The notes under the pieces are model-generated. The model saw only the letters and a program-made list of their open reading frames with translations. It ran no database searches and was not told the origin of the DNA. Below, piece by piece: positions 8,501 through 15,551 of a stretch of 41,221 nt of DNA. The translations under genes and the position numbers were made by a program. Origin of the DNA: Nocardia higoensis NBRC 100133 (GTDB taxonomy: Bacteria > Actinomycetota > Actinomycetes > Mycobacteriales > Mycobacteriaceae); assembly GCF_000308595.1 (NCBI RefSeq), contig NZ_BAGA01000149.1, positions 1 to 41,221 of the forward strand, written 5' to 3'. Numbering within the stretch: position 1 is the first letter of the stretch; every line of letters begins with the position of its first letter.

Positions 8501-8505
8501 CCGAC
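8476..8505. other. parS site within a 30-bp palindrome
   Basis: The core TGTTTCACATGAAACA (8483-8498) has one change from consensus (CACATG for CACGTG). Flanking bases extend the symmetry to 14-bp perfect arms (8476-8489 and 8492-8505) around a 2-base centre. It lies just beyond the rsmG stop, so it could also act as a hairpin terminator for rsmG. Confidence 0.75.
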
Positions 8506-8596
8506 GTCTCTGCCGCCGCAACACAGCCGAAAGCAACGCCCCCGCGGTCACCGGACCACGGGGGCGTCACGAGAAGCGCGGGCCGACGGCATCGGC

Positions 8597-9391
8597 TCAA
8601 TCACCGCCGCGCGCGGGCTTCCCAGCCCGGCGGCGCACCTTGTCGACAACTGTGTCGCGATGCTTGTCCCCGCCCTCCCTACGTCGGGAGCTCTTCTCAC
8701 GGTGACGCGACGGACGTTCGCCGCGGGGGAGGAGTTCCGCACTCAGGACGACGGTCGGCGGATCGACGATGCCGACACCACACTCGAGCACCTCGAACTT
8801 GCCCGCGCCGAGGCGGGTGAGTTCGTCCCGGTCACGTTCGAGTTCCTCGGCGGCGCTCGCCCCTTTGAGTGCGAGCATCCGGCCGTGGTCGCGCAACAGC
8901 GGCAGCGACCAATGGGCGAGCTTGGCAAGCGGCGCGACGGCACGCGAGGTGACCACGTCGGCGCCGCCGGCTTCCTTCGTGACGCCCGAGTGTTCGGCCC
9001 GGCCGCGCACGACGGTGATACCGAGACCCGCCTGCTCGATGAACTCGCTGAGGAACACCGTCCGGCGGAGCAGTGGCTCGACCAGAGTGATACGCAGATC
9101 CGGACGGGCGATGGCGAGCGGGATGCCGGGCAGACCCGCGCCGCTTCCGACGTCCACGACGCTCACCCCTTCCGGGATGAGTTCGGTGATCACCGCGCAG
9201 TTGAGGATGTGCCGTTCCCACAGCCGTGGCACTTCCCTGGGCCCGATCAGGCCGCGCTGCACCCCGTCGGTCGCGAGCGCGTCGTAGTAGCGGCGCGCGA
9301 TGTCGAGCCGGTCGCCGAAGACCAGTGCGGCCGCGGCGGGCGGCGCGTCCGATTCGGATCGCTCGGCGCTTCCACCGAGATCTGGTTCCAC
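8597..9391 (-). CDS. rsmG: 16S rRNA (guanine527-N7)-methyltransferase RsmG
   Basis: 264 residues. It methylates G527 (E. coli numbering) in the 530 loop of 16S rRNA using SAM; loss gives low-level streptomycin resistance. The SAM-binding motif VVDVGSGAGLPGIPLAIARPDLRITLVEPLLRR is clear, preceded by PREVPRLWERHILNCAVI. A basic C-terminal tail follows (SRHREKSSRRREGGDKHRD). GTG 9391 is chosen because GGAAGG lies 9 nt upstream (9401-9406 on the + strand) and the protein then aligns with RsmG N-termini; an in-frame extension to 9499 looks non-coding. A parS-like site overlaps the start codon. Confidence 0.95.
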   Translation of the reverse strand: MEPDLGGSAERSESDAPPAAAALVFGDRLDIARRYYDALATDGVQRGLIGPREVPRLWERHILNCAVITELIPEGVSVVDVGSGAGLPGIPLAIARPDLRITLVEPLLRRTVFLSEFIEQAGLGITVVRGRAEHSGVTKEAGGADVVTSRAVAPLAKLAHWSLPLLRDHGRMLALKGASAAEELERDRDELTRLGAGKFEVLECGVGIVDPPTVVLSAELLPRGERPSRHREKSSRRREGGDKHRDTVVDKVRRRAGKPARGGD

Positions 9392-9399
9392 GTGAAACG
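9384..9399. other. parS-like site overlapping the rsmG start
   Basis: The core GTTCCACGTGAAAC (9385-9398) has one mismatch from the 14-bp parS core. It covers the rsmG GTG start and part of the RBS spacing. Confidence 0.6.
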
Positions 9400-9466
9400 T
9401 CCTTCCGTGCTCGAGTCCGAGGCAGCCGGGGAAAGCACCGCGCCGGGGCGTGCATGAGATGGAGAA

Positions 9467-9494
9467 GGCCCCCGGTCCGAAGACCAGAGGCCTA
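9467..9494 (-). terminator. hairpin between khpB and rsmG
   Basis: AGGCC and GGTC pair with GACC and GGCCT around a CGAA tetraloop, with a symmetric 3x3 internal loop. It lies in the 151-bp gap between khpB and rsmG. It may attenuate or process the operon transcript. There is no clear U-tract. Confidence 0.35.
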
Positions 9495-9542
9495 TCCAAT
9501 CACCAGCGGTCCCGCTGTGGGAAACCCGCGTCCGTCACCGCG

Positions 9543-10061
9543 TCAGGCGGGCACCACCACGATGTGCCGGTTGGGCTCGACGCCCTCGCTCTCGCTGCTG
9601 ACGCCCTCGACGGCAGCGACCGCGTCGTGCACGATCTTGCGCTCGAACGGGGTCATCGGCGCGAGGGCTTCCGGCTCACCGGAGGCGGCCACCCGCTTGG
9701 CCGCTTCGGTGCCCAGCGCACTCAGTTCGGAGCGGCGCTTGGCGCGCCAGCCCGCCACATCCAGCATGAGGCGGCTGCGCACACCGGTGACCTGCTGGAC
9801 GGCCAGCCGGGTGAGTTCCTGCAGCGCGTCGAGCACCTCACCGTTACGGCCCACCAGCTTGGACAGATCCCGGCCGCCGTCGATACTGACGACCGCGCGG
9901 TCGCCCTCGACATCGAGATCGATGTCGCCGTCGAAGTCCAGCACGTCGAGCAGCTGCTCGAGATAGTCACCGGCGAGTTCGCCCTCTTCGATCAGGGCTT
10001 CCTCGGCATCGCTGACGAGATCGTCGGTGTCGGCGTTCACTCCGTCGGTTTCAACAGTCAT
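9543..10061 (-). CDS. khpB: KH/R3H-domain RNA-binding protein (Jag/KhpB)
   Basis: 172 residues. An acidic N-terminal segment (1-40) is followed by a type-II KH domain with the VGRNGEVLDALQEL helix-loop, then an R3H domain (MTPFERKIVHDAVAAVEGVSSESEGVEPNRHIVV). Jag/KhpB proteins bind RNA and influence cell elongation and division; the gene is nearly always linked to yidC, as here (35-bp gap). ATG 10061 has GAGGAAA 6 nt upstream. The N-terminal Jag_N domain of Firmicutes is absent, as is usual in actinobacteria. Confidence 0.93.
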   Translation of the reverse strand: MTVETDGVNADTDDLVSDAEEALIEEGELAGDYLEQLLDVLDFDGDIDLDVEGDRAVVSIDGGRDLSKLVGRNGEVLDALQELTRLAVQQVTGVRSRLMLDVAGWRAKRRSELSALGTEAAKRVAASGEPEALAPMTPFERKIVHDAVAAVEGVSSESEGVEPNRHIVVVPA

Positions 10062-10096
10062 GTCGTTTTCCTCAATCTCACGGGTGGCTGTGGCGG

Positions 10097-11221
10097 TCAG
10101 CGGCGGCGCTTCTGGTTGGGCCTGCCCCGGTTGGGGTTGCGCTTCTGCCCGCCCGTCTTGCGCGCTCCGCCTGCCTTGGCAGGTCGCGGTGTGGTGCCGT
10201 TGGCCGACGGGGTGCCGTTGGTGGAAGCATTACCCGATCCGGCTTCCCCGGACGCTCCCGACTCTTCGGAGTCGGGGACCGCGGTGGCCGGCTTCTTCTT
10301 GATATTGACCGGCTTGGCCCCGGGCTTGGGAGCGTTCTGCGCGCGCTGTTCGAGCTTGGCCTGCTTCTTGGCCTCTTCCTCCTTGGCCATGCGACCGAAC
10401 ACCAGGTGCTGCTGTCCATAGGTCCAGATGTTGTTGGACACCCAGTAGAGCAGGATGCCGATCATCAGGAACGGGCCACCGACGAGCACGCCGAGCGGGA
10501 AGACGTACAGCGCGAGCTTGTTCATCAGCGCCGCCTGCGGGTTGGCGGCGGCGTCCGGGGACTGCCGCGCGACCGAAGCGCGTGCGTTGAAGTGGGTGGC
10601 GACGCCCGCGATGATCATCAACGGAACAGCGACGAGCGCGATGGTGAGCTTGGTCGGCACCCCGCCGTACTCGGCGAAGGCCTGCAATTCCCCGGCCGGG
10701 GCGATGATGTGCGCGGCCAGCGGGGCGCCGAAGATCCGCGCGCTCAGGAACGACTGCACATCCGCCGGGCTGAAGGCGTAGTTCGACAGCGACGCGTTCA
10801 GCTCGGGGGACAGTCCGAGCTGCCCGATGCCGTGCCCGGTGCGGTTGAACGAACGAAGGACATGGAACAGGCCGAGGAACACCGGCACCTGCGCCAGCAC
10901 CGGCAGGCAGCCCATCAGCGGGTTGAAGCCGTGCTCCTTCTGGAGCTTCTGCATCTCGGTCGCCATCTTCTGGCGATCGTTCTTGTATTTCTTCTGCAGC
11001 TCCTTGATCTGGGGCTGCAGCTCCTGCATCTGCTTGGTGGTGCGCACCTGTTTGACGAACGGTTTGTAGAGCAGCACTCGCAAGGTGAACACCAGGAACA
11101 CCACCGACAGTGCCCAGGCGAAACCGTTGTCCGCGCCCAACGCGAACCCGAACACACGGTGCCAGAACCACAAGATCCAGGACACCGGCCAATAGATGAA
11201 GTCGAGCACGGCTCTATGCAC
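10097..11221 (-). CDS. yidC: membrane protein insertase YidC/Oxa1
   Basis: 374 residues. It inserts and folds inner-membrane proteins, alone or with SecYEG. The N-terminal membrane segment is IYWPVSWILWFWHRVFG; the conserved core runs from WALSVVFLVFTLRVLLYKPFVKQ through the charged helical hairpin (MQELQPQIKELQKKY) and NPLMGCLPVLAQVPVFLGLFHVLRSFNR. Further membrane segments end near residue 280. The tail is Lys/Arg/Asn-rich with RNA/ribosome-binding character (GGQKRNPNRGRPNQKRRR). GTG 11221 overlaps the yidD stop by 8 nt, giving translational coupling; the alternative GTG four codons later also fits. Confidence 0.95.
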   Translation of the reverse strand: MHRAVLDFIYWPVSWILWFWHRVFGFALGADNGFAWALSVVFLVFTLRVLLYKPFVKQVRTTKQMQELQPQIKELQKKYKNDRQKMATEMQKLQKEHGFNPLMGCLPVLAQVPVFLGLFHVLRSFNRTGHGIGQLGLSPELNASLSNYAFSPADVQSFLSARIFGAPLAAHIIAPAGELQAFAEYGGVPTKLTIALVAVPLMIIAGVATHFNARASVARQSPDAAANPQAALMNKLALYVFPLGVLVGGPFLMIGILLYWVSNNIWTYGQQHLVFGRMAKEEEAKKQAKLEQRAQNAPKPGAKPVNIKKKPATAVPDSEESGASGEAGSGNASTNGTPSANGTTPRPAKAGGARKTGGQKRNPNRGRPNQKRRR

Positions 11222-11558
11222 TCCCGTCGTTCGTCACCGCGTGCGGCGAACCTTTACAAGCATGTGGCGCCGACGGCGCGTCGGCGGCTGCCGCGTTCCG
11301 GCCGCGCGGGCGGCGCTCCGGAACGGGGTCCCACCCACCAGGGTGCCAGGGTGCGCATTTGAGCAGTCGCACGGCTGCCAGTCCGAGGCCGACGACGAAG
11401 CCGCGGGTGCGTAAGGCGGTCACCGCGTACTCGCTACAGGTCGGCGTGAACCGGCACACCGGCATCCGGGTGGGGGAGACGTAGGTCCGATACAGCTCGA
11501 TCAGAAAGATCAGCGCCCGGGCAGGCAGCCGGGTGAGGGCGGCAGCGGCGGACTTCAC
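11214..11558 (-). CDS. yidD: membrane protein insertion efficiency factor YidD
   Basis: 114 residues. The conserved core is LIELYRTYVSPTRMPVCRFTPTCSEYAVTALRTRGFVVGLGLAAVRLLKCAPWHPGGWDPVP, with the family cysteines. An N-terminal amphipathic or hydrophobic helix (LPARALIFLIELYR) lies on the membrane. It assists YidC-dependent insertion. GTG 11558 overlaps the rnpA TGA as GTGA, and the 3' end overlaps yidC by 8 nt. The in-frame extension to 11765 is shadow of rnpA. Confidence 0.95.
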   Translation of the reverse strand: MKSAAAALTRLPARALIFLIELYRTYVSPTRMPVCRFTPTCSEYAVTALRTRGFVVGLGLAAVRLLKCAPWHPGGWDPVPERRPRGRNAAAADAPSAPHACKGSPHAVTNDGSA

Positions 11559-12061
11559 GAGCGGTGGTCCGCTCGCGACCGCGCGCCGGCCGGGACCCGG
11601 GGACGTCCGGCGGGCGCGCCGGCCGAACCGGAGGTGAGTCCGAGCTTGCGCAGTCCGCTGCGCACCTGACGCGCCAGTTCCGCCTGATCGGCGGTGGCCG
11701 CGCCGGGCAGCGCACGGATGACGACGTCGGTGTCGGCCGGCAGCTCGTCGACGATCGTGGCGCACATATGACGCAGGCGGCGGGCTACCCGGTGTCGAAC
11801 CACCGCGGAGCCCACCGCCTTGCTGACGATCAATCCGAACCTCGGCCCACCGACGCGGACGAGCGACCCGGTCGTTACCGGGTCGCGAGAAATTGTCGCG
11901 TCCGCGAGTCCGTCGTCCCTCTGTGTCCCATCCGCCCGCGCCCAGTCGTAGCTGTGCACGAACGCGTGAACGACGAGATCTCGCCTCCCGATTCGCTGGC
12001 CGCGGCGCACCGTCCGGGAGAAGTCGGCACGATGATGCAACCGATACGGCTCAGGCAACAC
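11555..12061 (-). CDS. rnpA: ribonuclease P protein component
   Basis: 168 residues. It is the protein subunit of RNase P, which trims 5' leaders of pre-tRNAs. The N-terminus LPEPYRLHHRADFSRTVRRGQRIGRRDLVVHAF and the RNR-like motif VRHRVARRLRH are recognisable. About 35 residues (about 38-72, Asp/Thr-rich) are inserted between the first strand and RFGLIVSKAVGSAVV, which makes the protein longer than the usual ~120. The C-terminal tail is Arg/Gly/Pro-rich. GTG 12061. It lies between rpmH and yidD in the conserved order. Confidence 0.93.
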   Translation of the reverse strand: MLPEPYRLHHRADFSRTVRRGQRIGRRDLVVHAFVHSYDWARADGTQRDDGLADATISRDPVTTGSLVRVGGPRFGLIVSKAVGSAVVRHRVARRLRHMCATIVDELPADTDVVIRALPGAATADQAELARQVRSGLRKLGLTSGSAGAPAGRPRVPAGARSRADHRS

Positions 12062-12082
12062 CCGAGCGTCCGAGGGCGAGGA

Positions 12083-12226
12083 TCAGGCAGTGAGGGAAGC
12101 GCGGCCCTTACGGCGACGCGCCGAGACGATGGCGCGACCCGCACGGGTACGCATCCGGAGACGGAAGCCGTGAACGCGCGCCCGACGACGGTTGTTCGGC
12201 TGGAACGTCCGCTTGCCCTTGGCCAC
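12083..12226 (-). CDS. rpmH: 50S ribosomal protein L34
   Basis: 47 residues reading VAKGKRTFQPNNRRRARVHG, then FRLRMRTRAGRAIVSARRRK and GRASLTA. It is a highly basic L34 of the large ribosomal subunit. GTG start with GAGGAG 8 nt upstream (12235-12240 on the + strand). It is the first gene of the rpmH-rnpA-yidD-yidC-khpB-rsmG operon and is transcribed away from dnaA. Confidence 0.97.
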   Translation of the reverse strand: MAKGKRTFQPNNRRRARVHGFRLRMRTRAGRAIVSARRRKGRASLTA

Positions 12227-12386
12227 GGTCAACACTCCTCGAGTAGGTGGGCGTCGTTCGACACCCGAAGTTGTTCGGTGATACGTCCCTGGCGCACCGT
12301 GGTCGTTTGCGACCGGACGCGGTCCGTTGCACTCGACCAGACGCGGTCAGCACGAGACCGCCACCGCACCAAGGGGTGACTGTAAG

Positions 12387-12415
12387 AGAGTACTGACAGC
12401 CCCAGATCGGGTCAA
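12387..12415 (-). promoter_or_regulatory. rpmH operon promoter
   Basis: On the - strand TTGACC (12410-12415), exactly 17 bases, then TACTCT (12387-12392). This is a near-consensus housekeeping promoter that would give a leader of about 155 nt before rpmH. Confidence 0.75.
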
Positions 12416-12600
12416 ACCCGGCCCCCGGCCGTCGCACCGGCCGCTACCTGGTACATCGCGGTCGCCCCCGCTCCCGGGGGCGCGGGGGCGTGAGCATGTG
12501 CACACATGTCCGGCCGGTCAGGGGGCCATGACCACCGGGATTGCTACAGTGTTGCCGCAGAACCGCAGGTCCACAGCGCGCCTCGGCCCGTTCCACGGGC

Positions 12601-12650
12601 ATTCCACATTTCCCCAGGGTTTTCCACATCTGTGGATAATTGTGTGGAAA
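12601..12650. other. DnaA-box cluster upstream of dnaA
   Basis: It contains ATTCCACA (12601), TTTTCCACA (12620-12628), the perfect TTATCCACA on the - strand (12631-12639) and TGTGGAAA (12643-12650). GGTCCACAG lies at about 12569. The close packing and opposite orientations suggest an origin sub-region and/or dnaA autoregulation. Confidence 0.7.
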
Positions 12651-12825
12651 GACCCCTGGAGTGGCATATTCGTCCCACCGGGCGACGTTGGACCCGGCGG
12701 CCGGCGAACCGGCCGGGAAGGTAGCCGGGAACGTAGGCGGGATCACAGAATAGCCCATTTTCCCGCCACCGCTCACGCGCCCCGGCGGTCTGCTCCAATC
12801 GACCTACTTCCGGGGAGGAAACTGC

Positions 12826-14763
12826 ATGGACGACGAGCAGAACGTGCTGGCCACCGTCTGGCCCGAGGTGATCGCCGAGCTCACCGCCGGATCCGCCGAC
12901 GGAACCATCCCCGCGGTCACCAGAGCACAGCAGGCCTGGCTCAAGCTCGTCAAGCCGATCACCGTCGCGCAGGGTTTCGCCCTGTTGTCGGTGCCGTCCT
13001 CGCTGGCCCAGGAGGCCATCGAACGGGACCTGCGCGAACCCATCCTGCGTTCCCTCGGCCGCATGCTCGGCCCCCAGGTCGAAGGTCTCGGCGTGCGGAT
13101 CGCCGCGCCCGTCAACCCGGCCGCCGATCGCCCTGCCCCCGGCGCCCGCCACGCGCGGATGACCAGCCGTCCCGAGCAGCCCCGCCCGGCGCGCACCTCG
13201 GGCGGATACGCCGGGCCGGATACACCGCGCTCCACCGAGCCCCCGACGCACTACGGCCGGACCACCGAGCCGGGCGGAGACTCCGGCTATCCGGTCTCCG
13301 AGCCGTTTTCGAACGACTATCCACTTCCGGACAACTATCCGGGATCTGTGGACTACGCGCCCGCGGCCCCCTACACGCCCGAACCCGAGTACCCGGCCTC
13401 CGACTTCCCGACCACGTCCTTCCGAATTCCCCCCGGCGGATTCGGCGACCCCGGCTACGCCGAGCCGACGGAGGACACAGCCGACGGACGGCCCGAGCTG
13501 CCGACGCCGGCGCGGCGCGACAGCACACCGCCCGGACAGGAATCGTTGTTCTCTCCCGAGCCCGGCCCCGGTCGCATCCCGCTGCGCGAGCCGAGCGCCG
13601 AGCACGATGTCCGCGAGCCCGGCGCCGACGGCCCGCACACCGAGCGCGACGACGAGCCCGTCGTGAGCATCCGCGAGTCCTGGCCCACCTACTTCGCCAA
13701 GAATCAGGAGCCGTCCGCCGCGCCGTCGAGCTCCGGCGCCAGCCTCAACGCCAAGTACACCTTCGAGACGTTCGTCATCGGCGCCTCGAACCGCTTCGCG
13801 CACGCGGCGGCGGTGGCCATCGCCGAAGCTCCCGCACGGGCCTACAACCCGCTGTTCGTCTGGGGCGCTTCCGGTCTGGGCAAGACCCACCTCCTGCACG
13901 CCGCAGGCCATTACGCCCAGCGGCTGTTCCCGGGGATGCGGGTCAAGTACGTCTCCACCGAAGAGTTCACCAACGACTTCATCAACAGCCTGCGCGACGA
14001 CCGCAAGGTGGCGTTCAAGCGCCGCTATCGCGAGACCGACATCCTGCTGGTCGACGACATCCAGTTCATCGAGGGCAAGGAAGGCATCCAGGAGGAGTTC
14101 TTCCACACCTTCAACACTCTGCACAATGCCAACAAGCAGATCGTCGTCTCCTCCGATCGCCCGCCCAAGCAGTTGGCCACCCTGGAAGAGCGGCTGCGGA
14201 CCCGGTTCGAGTGGGGCCTGATCACCGATGTGCAGCCGCCCGAGCTCGAGACACGCATCGCGATCCTGCGCAAGAAGGCGCGGATGGACCGGCTCGACGT
14301 GCCGCACGACGTGCTCGAACTGATCGCCAGCCGGGTCGAGCGCAATATCCGCGAACTCGAGGGCGCGCTGATCCGGGTGACGGCTTTCGCCTCGCTCAAC
14401 GGCCAGCCGCTGGACATCTCGCTGGCCGAGGTGGTGCTGCGCGACCTGATGCCCGACACCGCGGCGCTCGAGATCAACGCGGCCACGATCATGGCGGTCA
14501 CCGCGGAGTACTTCAACACCACACTCGACGAGCTGACCGGGCCGGGCAAGGCGCGGCCGCTCGCCCAGGCCCGCCAGATCGCGATGTATCTGTGCCGCGA
14601 GCTCACCGACCTGTCGCTGCCGAAGATCGGACAGGCCTTCGGCCGCGACCACACGACGGTCATGTACGCGGAGAAGAAGGTCCGCAAGGAGATGACCGAA
14701 CGCCGTCGCGTCTACGACCAGGTGCAAGAACTCACAGCCCGGATCAAGCAGCGCTCGCGCTGA
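12826..14763 (+). CDS. dnaA: chromosomal replication initiator DnaA
   Basis: 645-residue AAA+ initiator that binds DnaA boxes and opens oriC. Domain I is at 1-90. A long disordered Pro/Glu/Asp-rich domain II follows (about 95-305), ahead of the AAA+ domain, which starts at about NAKYTFETFVIG. Walker A GASGLGKTHLL lies near 347-357, Walker B LLVDDIQF follows, and the domain IV signature GRDHTTVMYAEKKV is near 605-618. The protein is well above the ~500 residues of mycobacterial DnaA, and all the extra length is in domain II. ATG 12826 follows a strong RBS (GGGGAGGAA). A terminator comes right after the stop. Confidence 0.98.
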   Translation: MDDEQNVLATVWPEVIAELTAGSADGTIPAVTRAQQAWLKLVKPITVAQGFALLSVPSSLAQEAIERDLREPILRSLGRMLGPQVEGLGVRIAAPVNPAADRPAPGARHARMTSRPEQPRPARTSGGYAGPDTPRSTEPPTHYGRTTEPGGDSGYPVSEPFSNDYPLPDNYPGSVDYAPAAPYTPEPEYPASDFPTTSFRIPPGGFGDPGYAEPTEDTADGRPELPTPARRDSTPPGQESLFSPEPGPGRIPLREPSAEHDVREPGADGPHTERDDEPVVSIRESWPTYFAKNQEPSAAPSSSGASLNAKYTFETFVIGASNRFAHAAAVAIAEAPARAYNPLFVWGASGLGKTHLLHAAGHYAQRLFPGMRVKYVSTEEFTNDFINSLRDDRKVAFKRRYRETDILLVDDIQFIEGKEGIQEEFFHTFNTLHNANKQIVVSSDRPPKQLATLEERLRTRFEWGLITDVQPPELETRIAILRKKARMDRLDVPHDVLELIASRVERNIRELEGALIRVTAFASLNGQPLDISLAEVVLRDLMPDTAALEINAATIMAVTAEYFNTTLDELTGPGKARPLAQARQIAMYLCRELTDLSLPKIGQAFGRDHTTVMYAEKKVRKEMTERRRVYDQVQELTARIKQRSR

Positions 14764-14779
14764 ATCCATCCCCAGCCTG

Positions 14780-14814
14780 TGCACCGCCTCTGACCAGGGG
14801 CGGTGCATTTTTTT
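14780..14814 (+). terminator. intrinsic terminator of dnaA
   Basis: TGCACCGCC (14780-14788) pairs perfectly with 14799-14807 and is followed by seven T (14808-14814). It is the most canonical terminator in the window, 16 bp after the dnaA stop. Confidence 0.9.
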
Positions 14815-14818
14815 GCCC

Positions 14819-14877
14819 TGTGGATTCCTCGAGGAATCCCTGTGGAATCCTCGAGGAATCCACAGGTTGTCCTCGAG
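14819..14877. repeat. oriC 59-bp direct repeat, copy 1
   Basis: Three CTCGAG centres at 14828, 14850 and 14872, spaced exactly 22 bp. The first is inside the 18-bp palindrome GGATTCCTCGAGGAATCC. Units begin with TGTGGA, a DnaA half-box-like element. Identical to copy 2 except one base (CACAGG versus CACCGG). Confidence 0.9.
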
Positions 14878-14878
14878 G

Positions 14879-14934
14879 CTGTCCACAGGCGGTGCGGCGC
14901 CTTCGTGCACAGGCGGTTGTCCACAGTTTCCACA
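14879..14934. other. oriC DnaA-box cluster
   Basis: CTGTCCACA (14879-14887), TTGTCCACA (14917-14925, perfect actinobacterial consensus) and GTTTCCACA (14926-14934), the last two directly adjacent. TCGTGCACA variants occur at about 14903 and 14942. Confidence 0.8.
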
Positions 14935-14982
14935 GGCGATTTCGTGCACAGGGGCTGACCTGCCCACACGGCTGTGGGCGCT

Positions 14983-15041
14983 TGTGGATTCCTCGAGGAA
15001 TCCCTGTGGAATCCTCGAGGAATCCACCGGTTGTCCTCGAG
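14983..15041. repeat. oriC 59-bp direct repeat, copy 2
   Basis: Same unit as copy 1, starting 164 bp later. CTCGAG centres fall at 14992, 15014 and 15036, again 22 bp apart. A seventh CTCGAG stands alone at 15084. Confidence 0.9.
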
Positions 15042-15228
15042 TCGGTGCACAGTGTGCACAAGTGCCCCGAAACGGTGGAACAACTCGAGGATGAGCAGTG
15101 GATAGACGTGGGATGGATCTGGACTCTCCACAGCCACGCACAGTTCATCCACCGGTCACTCAACATCCATCCACATCCCACCACGCGCTGTGACCTGCGC
15201 AGATGTGTTGAATCCACAGATTCCACAG

Positions 15229-15275
15229 GCCCTATTACTACTTCAGTTCTTCTTCTAGAAGATGTCTCTTGAAAA
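15229..15275. other. probable DNA-unwinding element
   Basis: This stretch between the last oriC boxes and dnaN is rich in A and T (CCTATTACTACTTCAGTTC, then TTCTTCTAGAAGATG and CTCTTGAAAAC) in an otherwise ~68% GC region. Position beside the DnaA-box array fits a DUE. Inferred from composition. Confidence 0.55.
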
Positions 15276-15551
15276 CAGGGTGTGTGGAAAAGTTCGCCGG
15301 AGCGCTCGGCAGCCGAGCCGGTCGCCTCCACAAGGCAAGGACGGGCACGGACCGGCTCGGCGGGTACGCGGACACGGCACGCGCGGACGGCAGCCCGGAC
15401 TAGGTTCAGCCGTCGCACGCGGGTACGGTTCTAGGTCTGTCACCCTTGCGATGTCGCGAGAGCGGCAGCGGCCGCACCGCCGCGGGGGCGGCGTCGGCAC
15501 TATCGAGTCGCGAACCATCCACACGACAACCGGGAGAGGACACATCGGGCG

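Larger units (their letters stand above)
7170..8596. other. gene-poor spacer between parA and rsmG
   Basis: 1.4 kb with no convincing gene. Frames stay open on both strands because of GC content, but none shows a recognised domain or good RBS. It holds small hairpins (7270-7285, 7293-7308), a perfect parS core (7434-7449), a 13-bp tandem repeat (7561-7700), a possible degraded gene (about 8235-8500, - strand) and a second parS (8483-8498) in a longer palindrome. In Mycobacterium parA and rsmG are nearly adjacent, so this segment is extra. Confidence 0.6.
12227..12825. other. rpmH-dnaA intergenic region (oriC part 1)
   Basis: 599 bp with no gene. From left to right it holds the rpmH leader and promoter, a GC-rich hairpin (CGCCCCCG 12463-12470 with CGGGGGCG 12475-12482), a run of DnaA boxes (12601-12650), a GGCCGG inverted repeat, and the dnaA RBS (GGGGAGGAA, ending 12820). 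No confident dnaA promoter can be named; the TTGTGT at 12640 overlaps DnaA boxes and could be a -35, which would allow autoregulation. Confidence 0.75.
14764..15551. other. oriC: replication origin oriC (dnaA-dnaN intergenic region)
   Basis: 788 bp without a gene, matching the position of oriC in mycobacteria. It contains the dnaA terminator, two 59-bp direct repeats with phased CTCGAG palindromes, a perfect TTGTCCACA box (14917-14925) and many variants, including CTGTCCACA (14879), GTTTCCACA (14926), CGTGCACA pairs, CTCCACAGC (15126) and AATCCACAG/ATTCCACAG (15211-15228). An AT-richer tract (15229-15275) suits the unwinding element. From 15280 to 15551 it is ordinary GC-rich leader of dnaN. 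Confidence 0.9.

Noticed and set aside
9450..10421. 323-residue + strand frame antisense to khpB and yidC
   Set aside because: Overlaps two well-supported genes and has no recognisable domain.
12544..15141. 865-residue - strand frame over dnaA and oriC
   Set aside because: Its Ser/Arg-rich repeats come from the CTCGAG repeats; no RBS, no domain.
12327..15272. 981-residue + strand frame spanning dnaA in another frame
   Set aside because: Arg/Pro-rich shadow; crosses oriC and the dnaA terminator.
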